From Dysidea avara (taxonomy: Eukaryota; Porifera; Demospongiae; Dictyoceratida; Dysideidae), in the NCBI RefSeq assembly GCF_963678975.1, contig NC_089275.1, positions 12,493,682 to 12,557,681 of the forward strand: a stretch of 64,000 nt of DNA. Reading direction: 5' to 3'. Within the stretch, counting starts at the first letter, position 1. Every line of letters begins with the position of its first letter. The position numbers were made by a program, and so were the translations under genes. This document shows, piece after piece, positions 25,431-37,400 of this stretch. The notes under the pieces are model-generated. The model ran no database searches. It saw only the letters and a program-made list of their open reading frames with translations, and was not told where the DNA came from.

Positions 25431-25720
25431 TAGGGCTCAAACGAATATTCGAATACCATTTCTGGTATTCGAATATTCGTTTCAAAGGAAATACGTAACA
25501 TCAGTGTGTAAATACTTGGAATTCTTGATCCTACATAAGCATATCTATAACATAAATGATCAAATCATGTTGATTCTGAATTGTATTAAAGAGACATTTT
25601 GTACAACAGGACTATTGATATCTCGTCCATATACCAATGCTGAAAAAGAATATTCGAATATTCGGTAGTTGTGAATAAAGAATATTCGAATAGTAATAAC
25701 CACTATTTGTTTGAGCCCTA
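25431..25720. mobile_element. hAT-like MITE, AAAGAAAT target duplication
   Basis: Inverted ends TAGGGCTCAAACGAATATTC and TTTGTTTGAGCCCTA, with a perfect 8-bp duplication AAAGAAAT (25423-25430 and 25721-25728). The interior is rich in GAATATTCG. Confidence 0.9.
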
Positions 25721-25859
25721 AAAGAAATAAGCATACCATGCTTATATCTTATATCCTTCATTGAAAAAATTGATGAGATCTTGCTGAGTGAGACCATAGA
25801 TTATAATCACTGTCATGTGTCCTGTCACTGTCATGAGTGAGACCATAGACTATATACCA

Positions 25860-26248
25860 CTGTGTGGCTTACAAGTGCCTGGCCTTCCTCCTATCATGTA
25901 AGTGGAAATCACCCTACTGTAGGGTGATGAGCTGGCTTCGCTGCCATCTTGGTTTCTCCTTATCGCACTCTGCCATCATGTGTATAAGGGGTTCTCGCTC
26001 CTCCTTTGGTCATCCCTTTAAGCTGGGCCATGTTCCAGCATCAGTTGACCTTGCACTGGGAGAGGGGTGTCTTGGGGCCATTTAAGCCCCATTTCCTTTT
26101 TTACCTTTCTATTCTGTTTTGTAGGTTCTGTCTTAGTAGCTCTGTAGGTGTAGGGATAGGCTAAACCTATTTTATAGAACATAGTAGCGTAGAGTGTGGT
26201 GGATGGGAGTGTTAACTAGGGCCAGTTCTTCTTTCTTTAAAAAAAAAA
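25860..26248 (+). repeat. Possible retroposed RNA or SINE with A-tail
   Basis: GC-richer sequence in an AT-rich setting ending in TTTCTTT and 12 A residues at 26238-26249. No pol III boxes were identified and no clear target duplication. Confidence 0.3.
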
Positions 26249-26542
26249 AAGATTATATATCTATGGTGAGACATGTGAGAACATGGCTGACTGTTTACGA
26301 TTATGCAATGCAAGATCACGTGATAAGTGGGTAAAAATTTGCACCCGGAGTCTTGCTTGATGCACAAAACACAGGTAATAATTACAGTGATTGTCCTCCA
26401 TTAGACTGTAGGCTGATTTCGTTTCGTTTCGATTCCGGTTTTTATAACTATCCAGGACGGAAGGACGGAGGAGGATAGTCACGCGTCATCATTTATCTCG
26501 TGATCTCAAAGAACTAATTCAACTTTCACACCTCTTAATATT

Positions 26543-26900
26543 CTAAGGCCAATGAAACTTGATTACCAGTTTCTCGCTCAGATTTTTGAAAATTTGATGC
26601 GGGCGGGCGGTTATTATTCATTATTCATTATTTTTCCAAAAGCACAACACACATCCAAACATGAAGATTTCTGCCAAAAAACAGTGAGATCTACACTGAT
26701 TACTCTTGCATTAAATAGCTAAGGTACGTTACTAATCTATAACAAGTGATTTTTCCATTAGACTATAGCTGATTGCTCTATTAGAGTAAACGTGACCGTT
26801 CTATTAGAGTATTTCAATCTGAAATACCAATATCCATGCGGGTGTATCAAAAGCATGCGGGCGATGACGCGAAACTGCTAATCAAGTTTCATTGGCCTAA
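26543..26900. mobile_element. MITE with TWAGGCCAATGAAACTTGAT-type ends
   Basis: TAAGGCCAATGAAACTTGAT (26544) and ATCAAGTTTCATTGGCCTAA (26900) are inverted, followed inward by CAGTTTC / GAAACTG. The interior carries two inverted copies of the short dispersed motif (26770-26818) and TGCGGGCG repeats. Confidence 0.75.
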
Positions 26901-27103
26901 TAGACTGATTTTATATCCATAAGCTTACCCGAGACATGCGAGAGCGTCCCAGCACCCTTACAAACCTTCTCAGTACGTGAAAATTCTACAGAACGTGCCA
27001 CCGTACAATTCGCTGCTTTCCTAGCTGCTAAACAAGTCTTAACACCTAGAACGCATGATTTTACATCATAGGCTTATGACTCGTGACCAACTTCCTCTGC
27101 AGC

Positions 27104-27177
27104 TAGTCTCGTTCCCAGCCGGGCTCGCGCTAATCCACAAACACCCATTAGCGCGAGCCCGGTTGGACACGAGACTA
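27104..27177. mobile_element. 74-bp palindromic MITE with TAGTCTCG ends
   Basis: TAGTCTCG...CGAGACTA ends; long inner inverted arms GGGCTCGCGCTAAT / ATTAGCGCGAGCCC around a short loop. Flanks CTCTGCAGC and TTCTGCAGC match 8 of 9. The end sequence and 9-bp duplication are like those of the 32679-39178 transposon. Confidence 0.8.
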
Positions 27178-27497
27178 TTCTGCAGCCGGGACAAGTTTCA
27201 AAGTATTTCTATTTAAATCCCAGCAAAATTAAATGAGTGGAGTCATCTTTGTCGAACAGTTCGAACATTTGAAAGACTTGTTATTTGTGATAGTACATTT
27301 TGTAGTGTTCGCCGGGTTGTGTTAATTGAGTTCAGAGCCATCGAACATCAAGTGTCACACTCCTCGATCAAATTTGGTAAGTGTATATATACATACTGTT
27401 ATTACAAGTCTAAACCAATTTGTGCTGATTATTGTGGTACCACGTGTTTGAGGTTTTCCCGCCGAAAAACGTTGACCTAGAAAATCAGCTTCATATG

Positions 27498-27586
27498 TAG
27501 TTTCGTGTGGCCAGACCTCTTTTTCTTGGCACGGCGCTTATCGATTAGAGATTATAAGCACCTGCTCGAAAAAGGGTCTGGTCCAG
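27498..27586 (+). repeat. Solo end of the 6.5 kb transposon family
   Basis: TAGTTTCGTGTGGCCAGACC, then GGCGCTTATCGATTAGAGATTATAAGC-type sequence and CTGCTCGAAAAAGGGTCTGG, matching 32679-32770. No second end was found nearby. Confidence 0.75.
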
Positions 27587-28269
27587 AACCAATACGCAGA
27601 GGAGGGTGGACACGATATAAGCGCTACTGAAAATTATTACCGTTAATTGAATATTTCTAATACCAAGACAAAAATGAAGTGATAAAGTGTTTAACAACAG
27701 CCACACTATTTTATCTTGTGCTTCTTGTGACACGGAAGAAAATGAGTACGAAGGTGTCCTATTTCCTGCTTGATTCCCCATGAGGACACGCTAGCGGCGT
27801 CCGCTTTCCTTTAATTCCATGGGAGCGAGCATAGGAGGCTTATTGTATATCATAATACCTTCAACAAATGTTGGGCTCGAATACAAGCTTATGAGGTGTC
27901 TCTAGAGTGCAACACATTGATTCCACTGACAAACTTACTGCACACATGATCCTCTATAAATCCAAGAGCGATTTACATGCTGGGAATAGCAGGGAAGAGT
28001 GGGACAGACCGGCTAAATATACTAAACATGAAGCACACTTTTGAATGGACACGGGTTGATTCCTTGCTCAGTTCGTCTTTAGCCTTTTAGTTTTCACAAG
28101 GATTCGATCCATGACCTTTTAAACCGTAGAAAAACAGCCTCAGTGTCCCATCATTGCTACCGGCAATTGTGTGTACATGGCTTGAAATTTAAAAGGAAGT
28201 ATGCATTTTATGACAAAAGTTGATTAAATACCCCGGGCTCTAGCTTGGGGTGTAAAAACGAGCCATGAA

Positions 28270-28572
28270 ATGTACAGAAATTGTTCTCTTATCATACTGC
28301 TGCTTGCACCTCTTCTGTGCAGTCTTAATGTTAACAGCATTGCAAGTTCCCTTGCTGATGATAGTCATAACACAAGTTCCTCTCTATACTCTTCCACATC
28401 AATATGCTCCATAGGCTTTACTGGCAAAAATGTGGCTTCTGTAGGAGAACGACAGTCAGTTCCAAATAGTTTAACAACAGAGGGGTTTCGTCACACTTTT
28501 TTACCGCCAAAGTTTTCAACAGAGGGGTTTCGTCACACTTTTTTACCGCCAAAGTTTTTTACTATACGGTAA
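28270..28572 (+). CDS. Unrecognised small open frame with signal-peptide-like start
   Basis: 100 codons. It starts with a hydrophobic stretch (CSLIILLLAPLLCSL) and then is Ser-rich. The C-terminal part is a tandem duplication of TEGFRHTFLPPKF caused by a 43-bp DNA repeat (28474-28560). No homolog comes to mind, and the neighbouring sequence is repeat-rich. It may be chance. Confidence 0.2.
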   Translation: MYRNCSLIILLLAPLLCSLNVNSIASSLADDSHNTSSSLYSSTSICSIGFTGKNVASVGERQSVPNSLTTEGFRHTFLPPKFSTEGFRHTFLPPKFFTIR

Positions 28573-29192
28573 CCCATTGTGAAAGGCATTCATAATGTCT
28601 TTAGAGCTGAGCGATAGTTGTGATCTATCGATTATTGTGATAGTGAGTAACAATCGTAATTATGATAATATGCTATTATACTATCATGATAATTTATGCA
28701 TATCTGTGCTTAGTCTAAAAGGAAGTAAACATGATATTGTTAAAGTTAAGGTAACTGTGAAAGCCCTGTAGAGCATGCACAACAAATATTACAACTGTAA
28801 TACATAACAATTATTACCAATAGTATTAGAAATTCAAATACATGGTGTGTAATTGGATTATTCATGGTGAGGTTGAGTGTTTAGTAGTAATATCGTAACT
28901 GCTTGTTGCCAGTGAGTTGTCAGTTTTCTTCTTGACTTCCAGTTACTTCAAGTGTGCCCCAGAGCTCAGTCAAACATATTTTTGAGGGTCCATCATAGAG
29001 TTTTATTGAGATTTTACCACCATTGCTCGAAAGAAAAAATTTACAAAAAGCGATTATTACAGGGTTATAACAACGTTTCATTGCCCAAATTATTCTAGAT
29101 ATGTGATGCTATCATACTTTGCTCGATAGGACCTAGCTATATTTTTACAGTGTTTAAACACCAAATGAGTTTTGTAGCAGTCATTCTGAGGC

Positions 29193-29848
29193 GGCCTACT
29201 TTATTCCACGGACTGGACTGGACTGGACTGGTGGACTGAGCTGGAAACAGCTTTAAACAATAATCCAGGCATTATCCATCTCTTGCAACACTGGAGACAC
29301 TACTATCGAGTTATAACTGCTGGTACTGCTCTTCCTTACAAGTCAGATGGCACTAGCGCATGCACTAATTAATTAGAATACACTTATGATACGCGTGTAC
29401 TCGCAGTGATAAAGTGTGACAGAGGCTATTATTGTAGTGTACATATTTTCCTTTGTTGCTTCAGTACTTAACACTAGCGTTAGGATGAGCCAGATTATTT
29501 GCATAGCCCCAGCACCTCGCCCCGTGGTGCCACCTCGCTACCTGCTAAGAATAATTACTGGCTAATCTCTACAGCTGTAACACTAGTGCTAAAACGGCAA
29601 AGGAAAACATCTACGCTACAAGAATAACCTTTATCATGCTGTATCACTGCTAGTACGGCATGTATCGTAAGTGTATTCTAATTAATTAGTGCATGCGCTA
29701 GTGTCTTGATTTGTAAGGAAGAGCCAGCAGTAGCAGTTGTAGCTCGATAGTGGTGTCTCCAATGTTGCAAGAGATGGATAATTCCTGGATAATTGTTTAA
29801 AAGCTGTTTCCAGCGCAGTCCAGTCCAGTCCGTGGAATAAAGTAGGCC
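29193..29848. mobile_element. Mutator-like MITE with 200-bp inverted ends and 9-bp target duplication
   Basis: GGCCTACTTTATTCCACGGA at 29193 and its inverted counterpart ending at 29848; the arms (about 200 bp, imperfect) include a GGACT microrepeat and GCATGCACTAATTAATTAGA. The flanks are perfect 9-bp duplications TTCTGAGGC (29184-29192 and 29849-29857). Long inverted ends and a 9-bp duplication are typical of Mutator-like elements. The two opposed open stretches at 29678-29983 lie in one arm and are not genes. Confidence 0.85.
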
Positions 29849-30189
29849 TTCTGAGGCAGATTTTTTGGTGATGAGTCTCATCAACTGTAACCACGCGTAG
29901 CAAGTTGCAAGTTGAGTAAACAAGCCGTTCAATCCATTGAGGAAGAAATGCAGACTGTACTGAGTGTATATAAGGCTGCACATTAGGCTACATTGAGTGA
30001 AAGGTTACTTTTTTAGTCTGTATATCCCATTTCCGCATCCCATGAAATGTAGTAACTCGTAACCTGTACCTTAGAGAGCAGACACCGATTATACTAATCC
30101 GATATTTATTTTGTAAAATATAAATCAATTAGTAGAGGTACCGATCCAATCTGTAGTAGTATTTATTTTGTAGCATACATTGCAGGTGC

Positions 30190-31490
30190 ATCTTCGCCCC
30201 CTTTGTTGGTGAACTACAGTCTGTTGCACCTGGTGTCCATCCCCTTGATTCTTCAGAGGTAACTTTGTTGGGTTCCCCTGTTACTCTTGATGCAGTTTCG
30301 AATCCAAGCTTGGATGTATTCAGACTCTTATTTCACGTCTGGAGACTTTATTTGCTCATGATGCCTTTTATCTGTTGCATCATTGTTTTGTTATCCCCAA
30401 GTTCCTTTATTTGCTGCACACTTCTTCATCCTGGAGGGTTTCTGGACTTTTAGAGAAGTATGATGAGTCAGTTCGCACTTTCCTCCAGACTGTTACCAAC
30501 ATTCACATCAGTTCTTGTGCTTGGGCTCAAGTCTATTCTTCCTGCTGCTAAAGGAGGTTTGGGAATCCGTATTGCTATTGATTTAAGTCTGCCCAGTTAT
30601 CTTTCATCCCTTCATAGTACCTCCGAACTAGTTTCTCCATCTTGACTCCTTCAGGCAGAACTGTTGAATCTTCTTTCCTCCATGAGGCTCTCAACCAATG
30701 GTCTGCTGAGTATCCTATGCCCCCTGAGGTCCGCAGACATCTTCAACATGGTTAGGATGAACTGCTCTACGATCACCATTTTTTAATCTCTTTTGGACTC
30801 TGCCCCTGATGTTAAAACAAAAGCTCGCCTTTTGTCAGTTTCCTCCTCAGAGTCTGGTGTGTGGCTTGGTGCTCTTCCTGTACCTTCTTTGGGCACTTAG
30901 CTGGATAATGAGTCTTTGAGGATTGCTCTTGGTCTACATTTTGGTGCTCCCATTTTTGTCGAACATACGTGCAGTAGAGTTGATGGTTTGGTACTCACAG
31001 TTTGTCTTGCAGGCATAGTGGAGGCCGTATTCATTGGCACACTGCAGTGAATGAAACTTCATCATGCTCTGGTGTCTGGAGGTGTATCTGCTGTTTTGGA
31101 ACCGGTCGGTGTGTTTCGTGATGATGGTAAGAGGTCGGATGGCACGTCATTGATTCCTTGGTCACAGGGCTTACCCTTGCTCTGGGACTTTACCTGTTCA
31201 GACACCCCAGCCCCATCTAATTTGTCTACTTCTGCAAGTGGTGCCAGCTGGCTGGCAAACTCTGCAGAGTCAGCTAAGATCACGAAGTATTCTTCTTTGA
31301 CTCCATCATTTCACTTCTCCCCTCTATGTGTTGAGACTCTGGGTGCTTGAGGATCATGTACACGTTCATTGGTAAGGCGGATAGGTTCCCGGGTAATGGA
31401 GCAGTGTGGTGATAATAGGGGTATCCAATTTTTGATTCAGAAGGTTGCTATCAATGTTCAACGTCACAATGCTTCCATTCGCTTCGCCGT
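30190..31490 (+). mobile_element. Decayed 3' end of a non-LTR-type reverse-transcribing element
   Basis: Translations in shifting frames show pieces typical of the region after the reverse transcriptase in a widespread invertebrate element: LLGSPVTLDAV, YESVRTFLQTVTNIH-like text, a cysteine patch with GTHSLSCRHSGGR-like text near 31000, then DGKRSDGTSLIPW, LLWDFTCSDTPAPS and a C-terminal part ending in an RHNASI-like peptide near 31475. It has several breaks and cannot be active. No inverted or direct ends were found, and the 5' part with the catalytic domain is absent. Family assignment is from pattern memory. Confidence 0.6.
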
Positions 31491-31990
31491 TAAATTTTCT
31501 ATCAGGCCATATATGACTCATGTGTGTAAACCCACAATCTAAATTAAAGACATGGCAAGAATTTGGAAACACAAGAGACATGACTAACTGTTATTTAATG
31601 TTTCATAACAAGTAAGCCGCCGTAGTTATGATGTTCATTTAATTAACCTTCTCAAGTAGTTACTCCAGTGGAGAGACTTTTAGTCAATGCGTTGTAGTAA
31701 GCTATAATATCCTACCTAGCGTCACCATGCATGCGTGTCCATATTCTGTAAACACACATTCCCCAAAGTCATCGCAGGTTTAAGGATTAAATTTGGTGAA
31801 CTTGTATGCAAATGTTATAATTATTCACCTGTTTGCGATTATATGATAATTTTGTTTTTGCTTCAACATACTACTACCTTACTAAAGCAGTCAACTTCGT
31901 TTCAGAGAATACTTTTGTGCAAGGTTGTACGTACTCACAAGAGTGCTTGTAGCTAAAAGCGAATGAATTGTTAGTGGCACAGCTTGCCGG

Positions 31991-32062
31991 CCCTTTAATC
32001 CTTATACCTTGATGTCACTGAACTGGTTACATGTGTAACATCAAGGTATTAGGATTAAAGGG
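31991..32062. repeat. Short near-perfect hairpin
   Basis: CCCTTTAATCCTTATACCTT pairs with AAGGTATTAGGATTAAAGGG: a stem of about 25 bp with one mismatch and a loop of about 22 bases. It could be a tiny MITE or a structured RNA. The surroundings (31500-32660) contain no recognised gene. Confidence 0.7.
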
Positions 32063-32678
32063 ACAACAATGACAAAGAATGGTTTACTACTTTCTTCTGC
32101 ACATAAGCTTACAGCCACCACATGGTTTTGTTATATTATACAGTAGTATAAAATAGGGATTAGCAACAGTGATGTCATCCCCATACTAGCTATTAAATAC
32201 TGTGTGCTTTTAAAACAAGTCACCGGGAATACCGGAAATTACCAGTTTTCAAAGTATTCAAACAGTGTTATGATAAAACTCATTAGCAAGAGTGGAGCAA
32301 GGAGTGTAGTATGGGACTACTAGAAAGATGTTAATGAAAGACCAGTTGAATATGGACTTGCTATTTGTCACCTTTGTCGGTAAAGTTTGTCTGATAATAT
32401 TGATATTTATGGCGATAACCAATGACTGAACTGATAATTACAATACACAGATCTAAACAAATTCACCTACCCTACGATAACACGTGCATGTATTTATTGC
32501 TATACTTGTTTGGTTTCTATTGCACAATCCAGACAACTAGGCAGCCACAAACGTTTTAATGTTTCCTCTTGTGAAGCCTAAAACAGATATCATTACTTTG
32601 CATTACTCTGTGTTATGAAGAAAAGAAGGCTTGTACAGCAAGTTTCCTCTTGCGGTTCACAGTTGCTTGGTTTTTGCC

Positions 32679-32870
32679 TAGTCTCGCGTGGCCAGACCAC
32701 TTTTTCTCCCACAACGCTTATCGGTTAGAAATTATAAGCGCCTGCTCGAAAAAGGGTCTGGTCTGGTTAGAATTGCTGAGTTGTTCTTGACACCTCCAGG
32801 GTGGCGGAAGCGTTGAATGGCCACATCATCTCTAAGCACCTCTACATCGTTTTTTCACTATGAAGAGTAT
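32679..32870 (+). repeat. Left terminal inverted repeat of the 6.5 kb transposon
   Basis: About 190 bp. It contains GCTTATCGGTTAGAAATTAT, CTGCTCGAAAAAGGGTCTGG and CACCTCCAGGGTGGCGG, each found inverted at the other end. Confidence 0.88.
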
Positions 32871-33043
32871 GGATCTCGGTATGGATGCTTCACCTGAACC
32901 TTCACCACAACAACATGAAACTCATCCTTGAACTCGTCTGAGTTTTCAGGACGCATTGTCATGTACATTGACAACTATGGGCCTTGCTCCATTGAAGGCG
33001 AAATAGATATAAAAGTGTCGTTATTTGTTCCTCGCATTGTTCA

Positions 33044-34281
33044 ATGTTTTCTGTTAATGTAAAGGAGGAACCTGTTCGAGCATTTGTTAAAGGCAAAGAT
33101 GTGTTTGGTATTTTGCCAACTAGGTATGGCAAATCAGTGATTTATGCTATTCTACCATTACTGTTTGATTTTATGTTTCTTGAAATTTTTGTGCAATGTA
33201 TCTAAATATGTTGTTTAATGTTAACGAAGGTTGTGCTGGTAGTATCGTTGTTGTCATTACACCATTAATTGCTTTGATGGTGGACCAAAAGAAGAACTTT
33301 GCACATACTGGAGTCTCAGTAGAATTTGTTGGGAAAGCACAAGATGATAAAGGGGAAGTACAATTAGTGTATATAAGCCTGGAGAATATCTTAAACAATC
33401 GAAGATTTCGTGATATGTTGCAGAAAAGCAACTACCAGCAGAGACTAGTGGCAGTTGTAGTGGACGAAGCTCACTGTGTTCAGATGTGGTAAGAACAAGG
33501 TGTGATTGACTCTTAATATCAATTTTTTATGTGCAGGGTTGAAAAATTTCGGAAAGCTTTCTTCAAAATAGGATCTCTAAGAAGCTTGGTACCTAAATCT
33601 CTCAATGTAATGGCACTTACTGCTACAGCCACTGAGCAGACTGTTGCCACAGTGAAGAAGCAGCTGGCCATGGATGATCCCATTATGGTTGGCTTGAATT
33701 TGGAAAGATCAAACATTAAATAATTTGTAAAGCCGTCTATAACTCTAGAAGAGTTCACAACTACCATTGCCAGTGAACTTATCTCTAGTCATGTAAACAC
33801 ACCAAAGACTGTGATTTTTTGCCAATCGCTCGTAGAATGTACTGAAGTATTTTCCATGGTAAAAGTCAAACTTGGCCATGAGGTATCTGGACCTCCAGGA
33901 TTTGAACATATTGTTGAACTGAGACTTTTGACATCATTTACAGCAGTATCAAGTAATGAACATAGGGAATCGATTATCGATGAATTCAGTAAGATGGATT
34001 CCATTCTCAGGGTGGTAATTGCCAGCAGTGCGTTTGGGATGGGAGTTAACATTCCAGACACTTTCCGAGTAATTAATTGGGGACTACCACTGACACTGGA
34101 GGATCTGGTGCAACAAACAGGGAGAGCCGGAAGAAATGGAATTCCAGTTGATCCTATACTTTACAGTAACAGTTCATGTAATTCCACCAAACTAATTAAG
34201 GATTATGCAGCAAACACTGTTTATTGTCGTAGGTATTTATTATTTCATTTTTTTTGTTTAGCAAAGACAAGCAGTTTATAA
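33044..34281 (+). pseudogene. RecQ-type superfamily 2 helicase carried by the transposon
   Basis: Superfamily 2 DNA helicase of RecQ type. Segments in order: a Walker A region reading LPTRYGKS (usual form LPTGYGKS) at about 33122; VVITPLIALMVDQ (motif Ia region); the Walker B box DEAHC at about 33464; ALTATAT (motif III) at about 33610; and, about 420 bp on, SAFGMGVNIP and QQTGRAGRNG (motifs V and VI). The segments lie in more than one frame with a stop between them. The gap near 33493-33536 ends in TGCAG and could be an intron, but the others look like decay. No RQC or HRDC domain is visible. It sits between transposon ends and converges on the DUF6589-type gene, so it probably served transposition and is not a host RecQ. 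Confidence 0.75.
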
Positions 34282-34483
34282 CTGGCTGTCGATGTGTAAT
34301 AATTTGTGAAACATAATAACTTAATGGCATTAAATTACAAAATTTCAAGTTTCAATATTTTACTTTTTACCCACTCACTGATTTTCTCCCACTTTAGGGA
34401 TGTGAGAAATGGTTGTTTATTATACATCTTTATTCTACGTCCCACTTGTTTGCTGAACACCTTTTCATCAATGAGAACAGCAG

Positions 34484-37400
34484 TCATTTTTCCAAATCTT
34501 TTGCAAAGGAAGGGTGAGATGAGAAGGGTTTTGCAACCGCTATACCATTTTCAGCTTCAATTGTTTTACAAATTTGTGATACCACCCCTAATAACTTGGC
34601 TGCCCTGTCTACTGAAGAACCTTTTGTATTGGATCCCATATTACGTAACATGGACTTCAGAATCCCATTCAAGTGTTCCACATGGAGGTCACACGGAATA
34701 TTACACCCAGTCCTTCCACTGGTGTTTACAGTGCGATTCCACTTTAACTCGGTGGCCTTATGTTCAGACAGGTACAAAATCTGTGCCAAAAGCAAGAATG
34801 CTTCTTTTGCACAGTTATAGCGACCTTGTTGTTGAAACACAGGTAGCAGCAGCTTCCAGTATAGGACAATCCTGTCACCATCCCTCACTGCATCGTGAAA
34901 GCCATGCCATACAAGGCACATTGTAAGCAAATCAGTTAAACCTGCGGTCATTTACAGGTGAAGGCTGTGTTCCATCAGATGGCATGATATTGACAAAATA
35001 CAGTACAGCTCAAAGGTAACGTCGCGAGTATACACATGTGAGTAATGCTCGCATCTTCTCGCGGGATCATTCTTTTGCAATGTACTGTACAATACCTGTG
35101 GAATATCGCGTGGATATGCACTAGCCACACGAGAAACTCGCCACACATGAGAACACTCACTACTGAGTTTAGTAAATTCATACAACACTTAAATCACATA
35201 AACATTTGTGATCGGTCCCATAATTATGTTCATGCAAGCCTAGCTAGCTAATTATACAGTAGAATGCAATAAACGCACGCCTGGGCCCGCAGAGCGCAAT
35301 GGGTGAATATTTACGAAAACGAAAAAAAAATCTGTAAATTCTAAAGCACTTGTTTCACTATGAAAAAGTGATAACACCAAAAACCTTGGCAGCATCGTGA
35401 TCCCAAAAGCAAGAGGAGTTCCAAAATCTTTGTTTCATATCAGTACTCTCAAGGAGACAGAAGATATCAGCGTTAGTCTGCCTTGCATTAGACGAGCGGT
35501 TCACTGTCGCTTTTTCTCACATTCGTTTGCCTTCACCAAACCCCCGTGAATGTAGGAAAGGCCTGGAAGACAAAACGTACCCAGCAATGGATTTGCTTGT
35601 TCATGGAGAATTCGATGGTGCAATTGGTAGAGGACTGCATCCGTATGTTATGATCGTTTTATTAAACGCCTGTAGTTTATTGTCACTGTACAAATCGATT
35701 TTTTGCTGTAAGCACTTCGTAGTGCTGTAACTTCAAAATTTCTTGGCTTCTAGAGTTGAAACTTCGGTTGACCATTCCTTTAACCATCTAGATAAAGAAA
35801 ATGCGAATTAGAAAAATGCACTAACTGGGGTTCTGTGGCATTACTTGGCGACCAATCCATCTAGGTTTACGGTAGCTACCAACACTGACTGCATGTAGTC
35901 TGTGACAGAGTCAAGGTCAAGTCAGTAGCTAAGTTACCAAGTATTCGGTAGCTACAACACGGGCATTGCAATAGGAGACTTCACAGCTGGCGGAACTGAG
36001 CCAGTGCCGCCTCCCAAGACCATAGGTGAGACCTGTTATCTGGTCTTGCGTGATGTTCTTGAGTAAAGTTAGCTATTGTGAAGTATTACTGCATCCTTGC
36101 TGCATTCACACGGTTCACTCGAGCGCATGTCATGCGTGTACATGCGACGTTACCCGTGAGCTGTACTGTAGCTTACAATCTGCCCAGCAATTGCATTGCA
36201 GTTTTCAATTGTATTTCCAGCTGTCTCTAGCTGCTTGGCTGCTGCTACATGGGCGCACATGACAACAGTAAGAAAATCTTCAGTAGGTTTCATGTTGTTC
36301 TTCGGATTACCCCAACAGCAGTTTGGTTAACCAAGTGCTTGAGCTGGTTTAGTGCACCTCTCTCATGTGATTAAATACTAAAAAACCTCTCCCAAATCAC
36401 CTAAATGGTAAAAGTATAAAAATTATTTTGACCGGTGGTACAGACATACCTGCACCAGGCACATCCTAGCATGCCAATCGGCTTTGGTAGGTACAAATCC
36501 TGCGAGTCTTTCTAATCACTTCTTCTCTGGCTCTCATAGCACTGCCGCTCCCCGAGCTCTAGCAACCGTAAGCTGGTCACCAAAAAATAGCAGTTGGTAC
36601 AACCGAGAGCTGTCATAGGTATGTTCACGTCCATTCACATTAATTGTAGTAACAGATTCCTCCACTGGTACGTACTTGTTAAAACTTTTCATAATTTGAG
36701 ACATGTCAACAATGTATGCTTCATTCTTGAACTCCACACCTAATGGGACTGATAAATACATGCTCATTATTAGCAATAACATTAATAGCAATACTTACCA
36801 CTACAGACTTTGCAGCCATTTCTTTCTGATGTTTTGAAGGAATATACCAAGTAACTTTCTTCACCTGGTTACTAAATCTCTTCACATTCTGCACTAAAAC
36901 CCTGCAATAATCATAGCAAGAATACATCAAAATATAAGTATATATTTACCTTGATATTAAAACACTTTAAACTCCTCTAAAATTTTTGAAATATCCCTTC
37001 TGGTCAATAAAAACAGCTCAGGTAAAATCACTGCTGAAGCCGGTTTATCAGATAGGGAGGATACATCCACACGATTATTCACAGCATATGAATGAAAAAT
37101 GAGATTTGGTCTGTCTATCTTCCCTTTGATGGCTTGGACGAAAGTTTTTGTCAAGATTATCCCCAACTAGGACAAATCCTCGACAATTCAATGTTGATGA
37201 CTCTTGACCTTTCTGTGTTGTACTGATGGTTTGATTTGCATCTATGCACAGCAAGGAAAAGCCCCAAAATTATAAATTTGTAAGAAAAAGTCAAACCTGC
37301 TGTTACAGAACCTGCTGTTACAGAACCTGCTGTTACAGAACCTGCTGTTACAGTGGCTGTTGTAGTATCAGCTCTCACTAAACCTTGAACAATAACATTG

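Noticed and set aside
29678-29983. Two overlapping about 100-codon frames on the minus strand
   Set aside because: They fall in an arm of the Mutator-like MITE.
34306-34926. 206-codon open frame on the plus strand
   Set aside because: It is antisense to the DUF6589-type segment, which has clear family motifs on the other strand.
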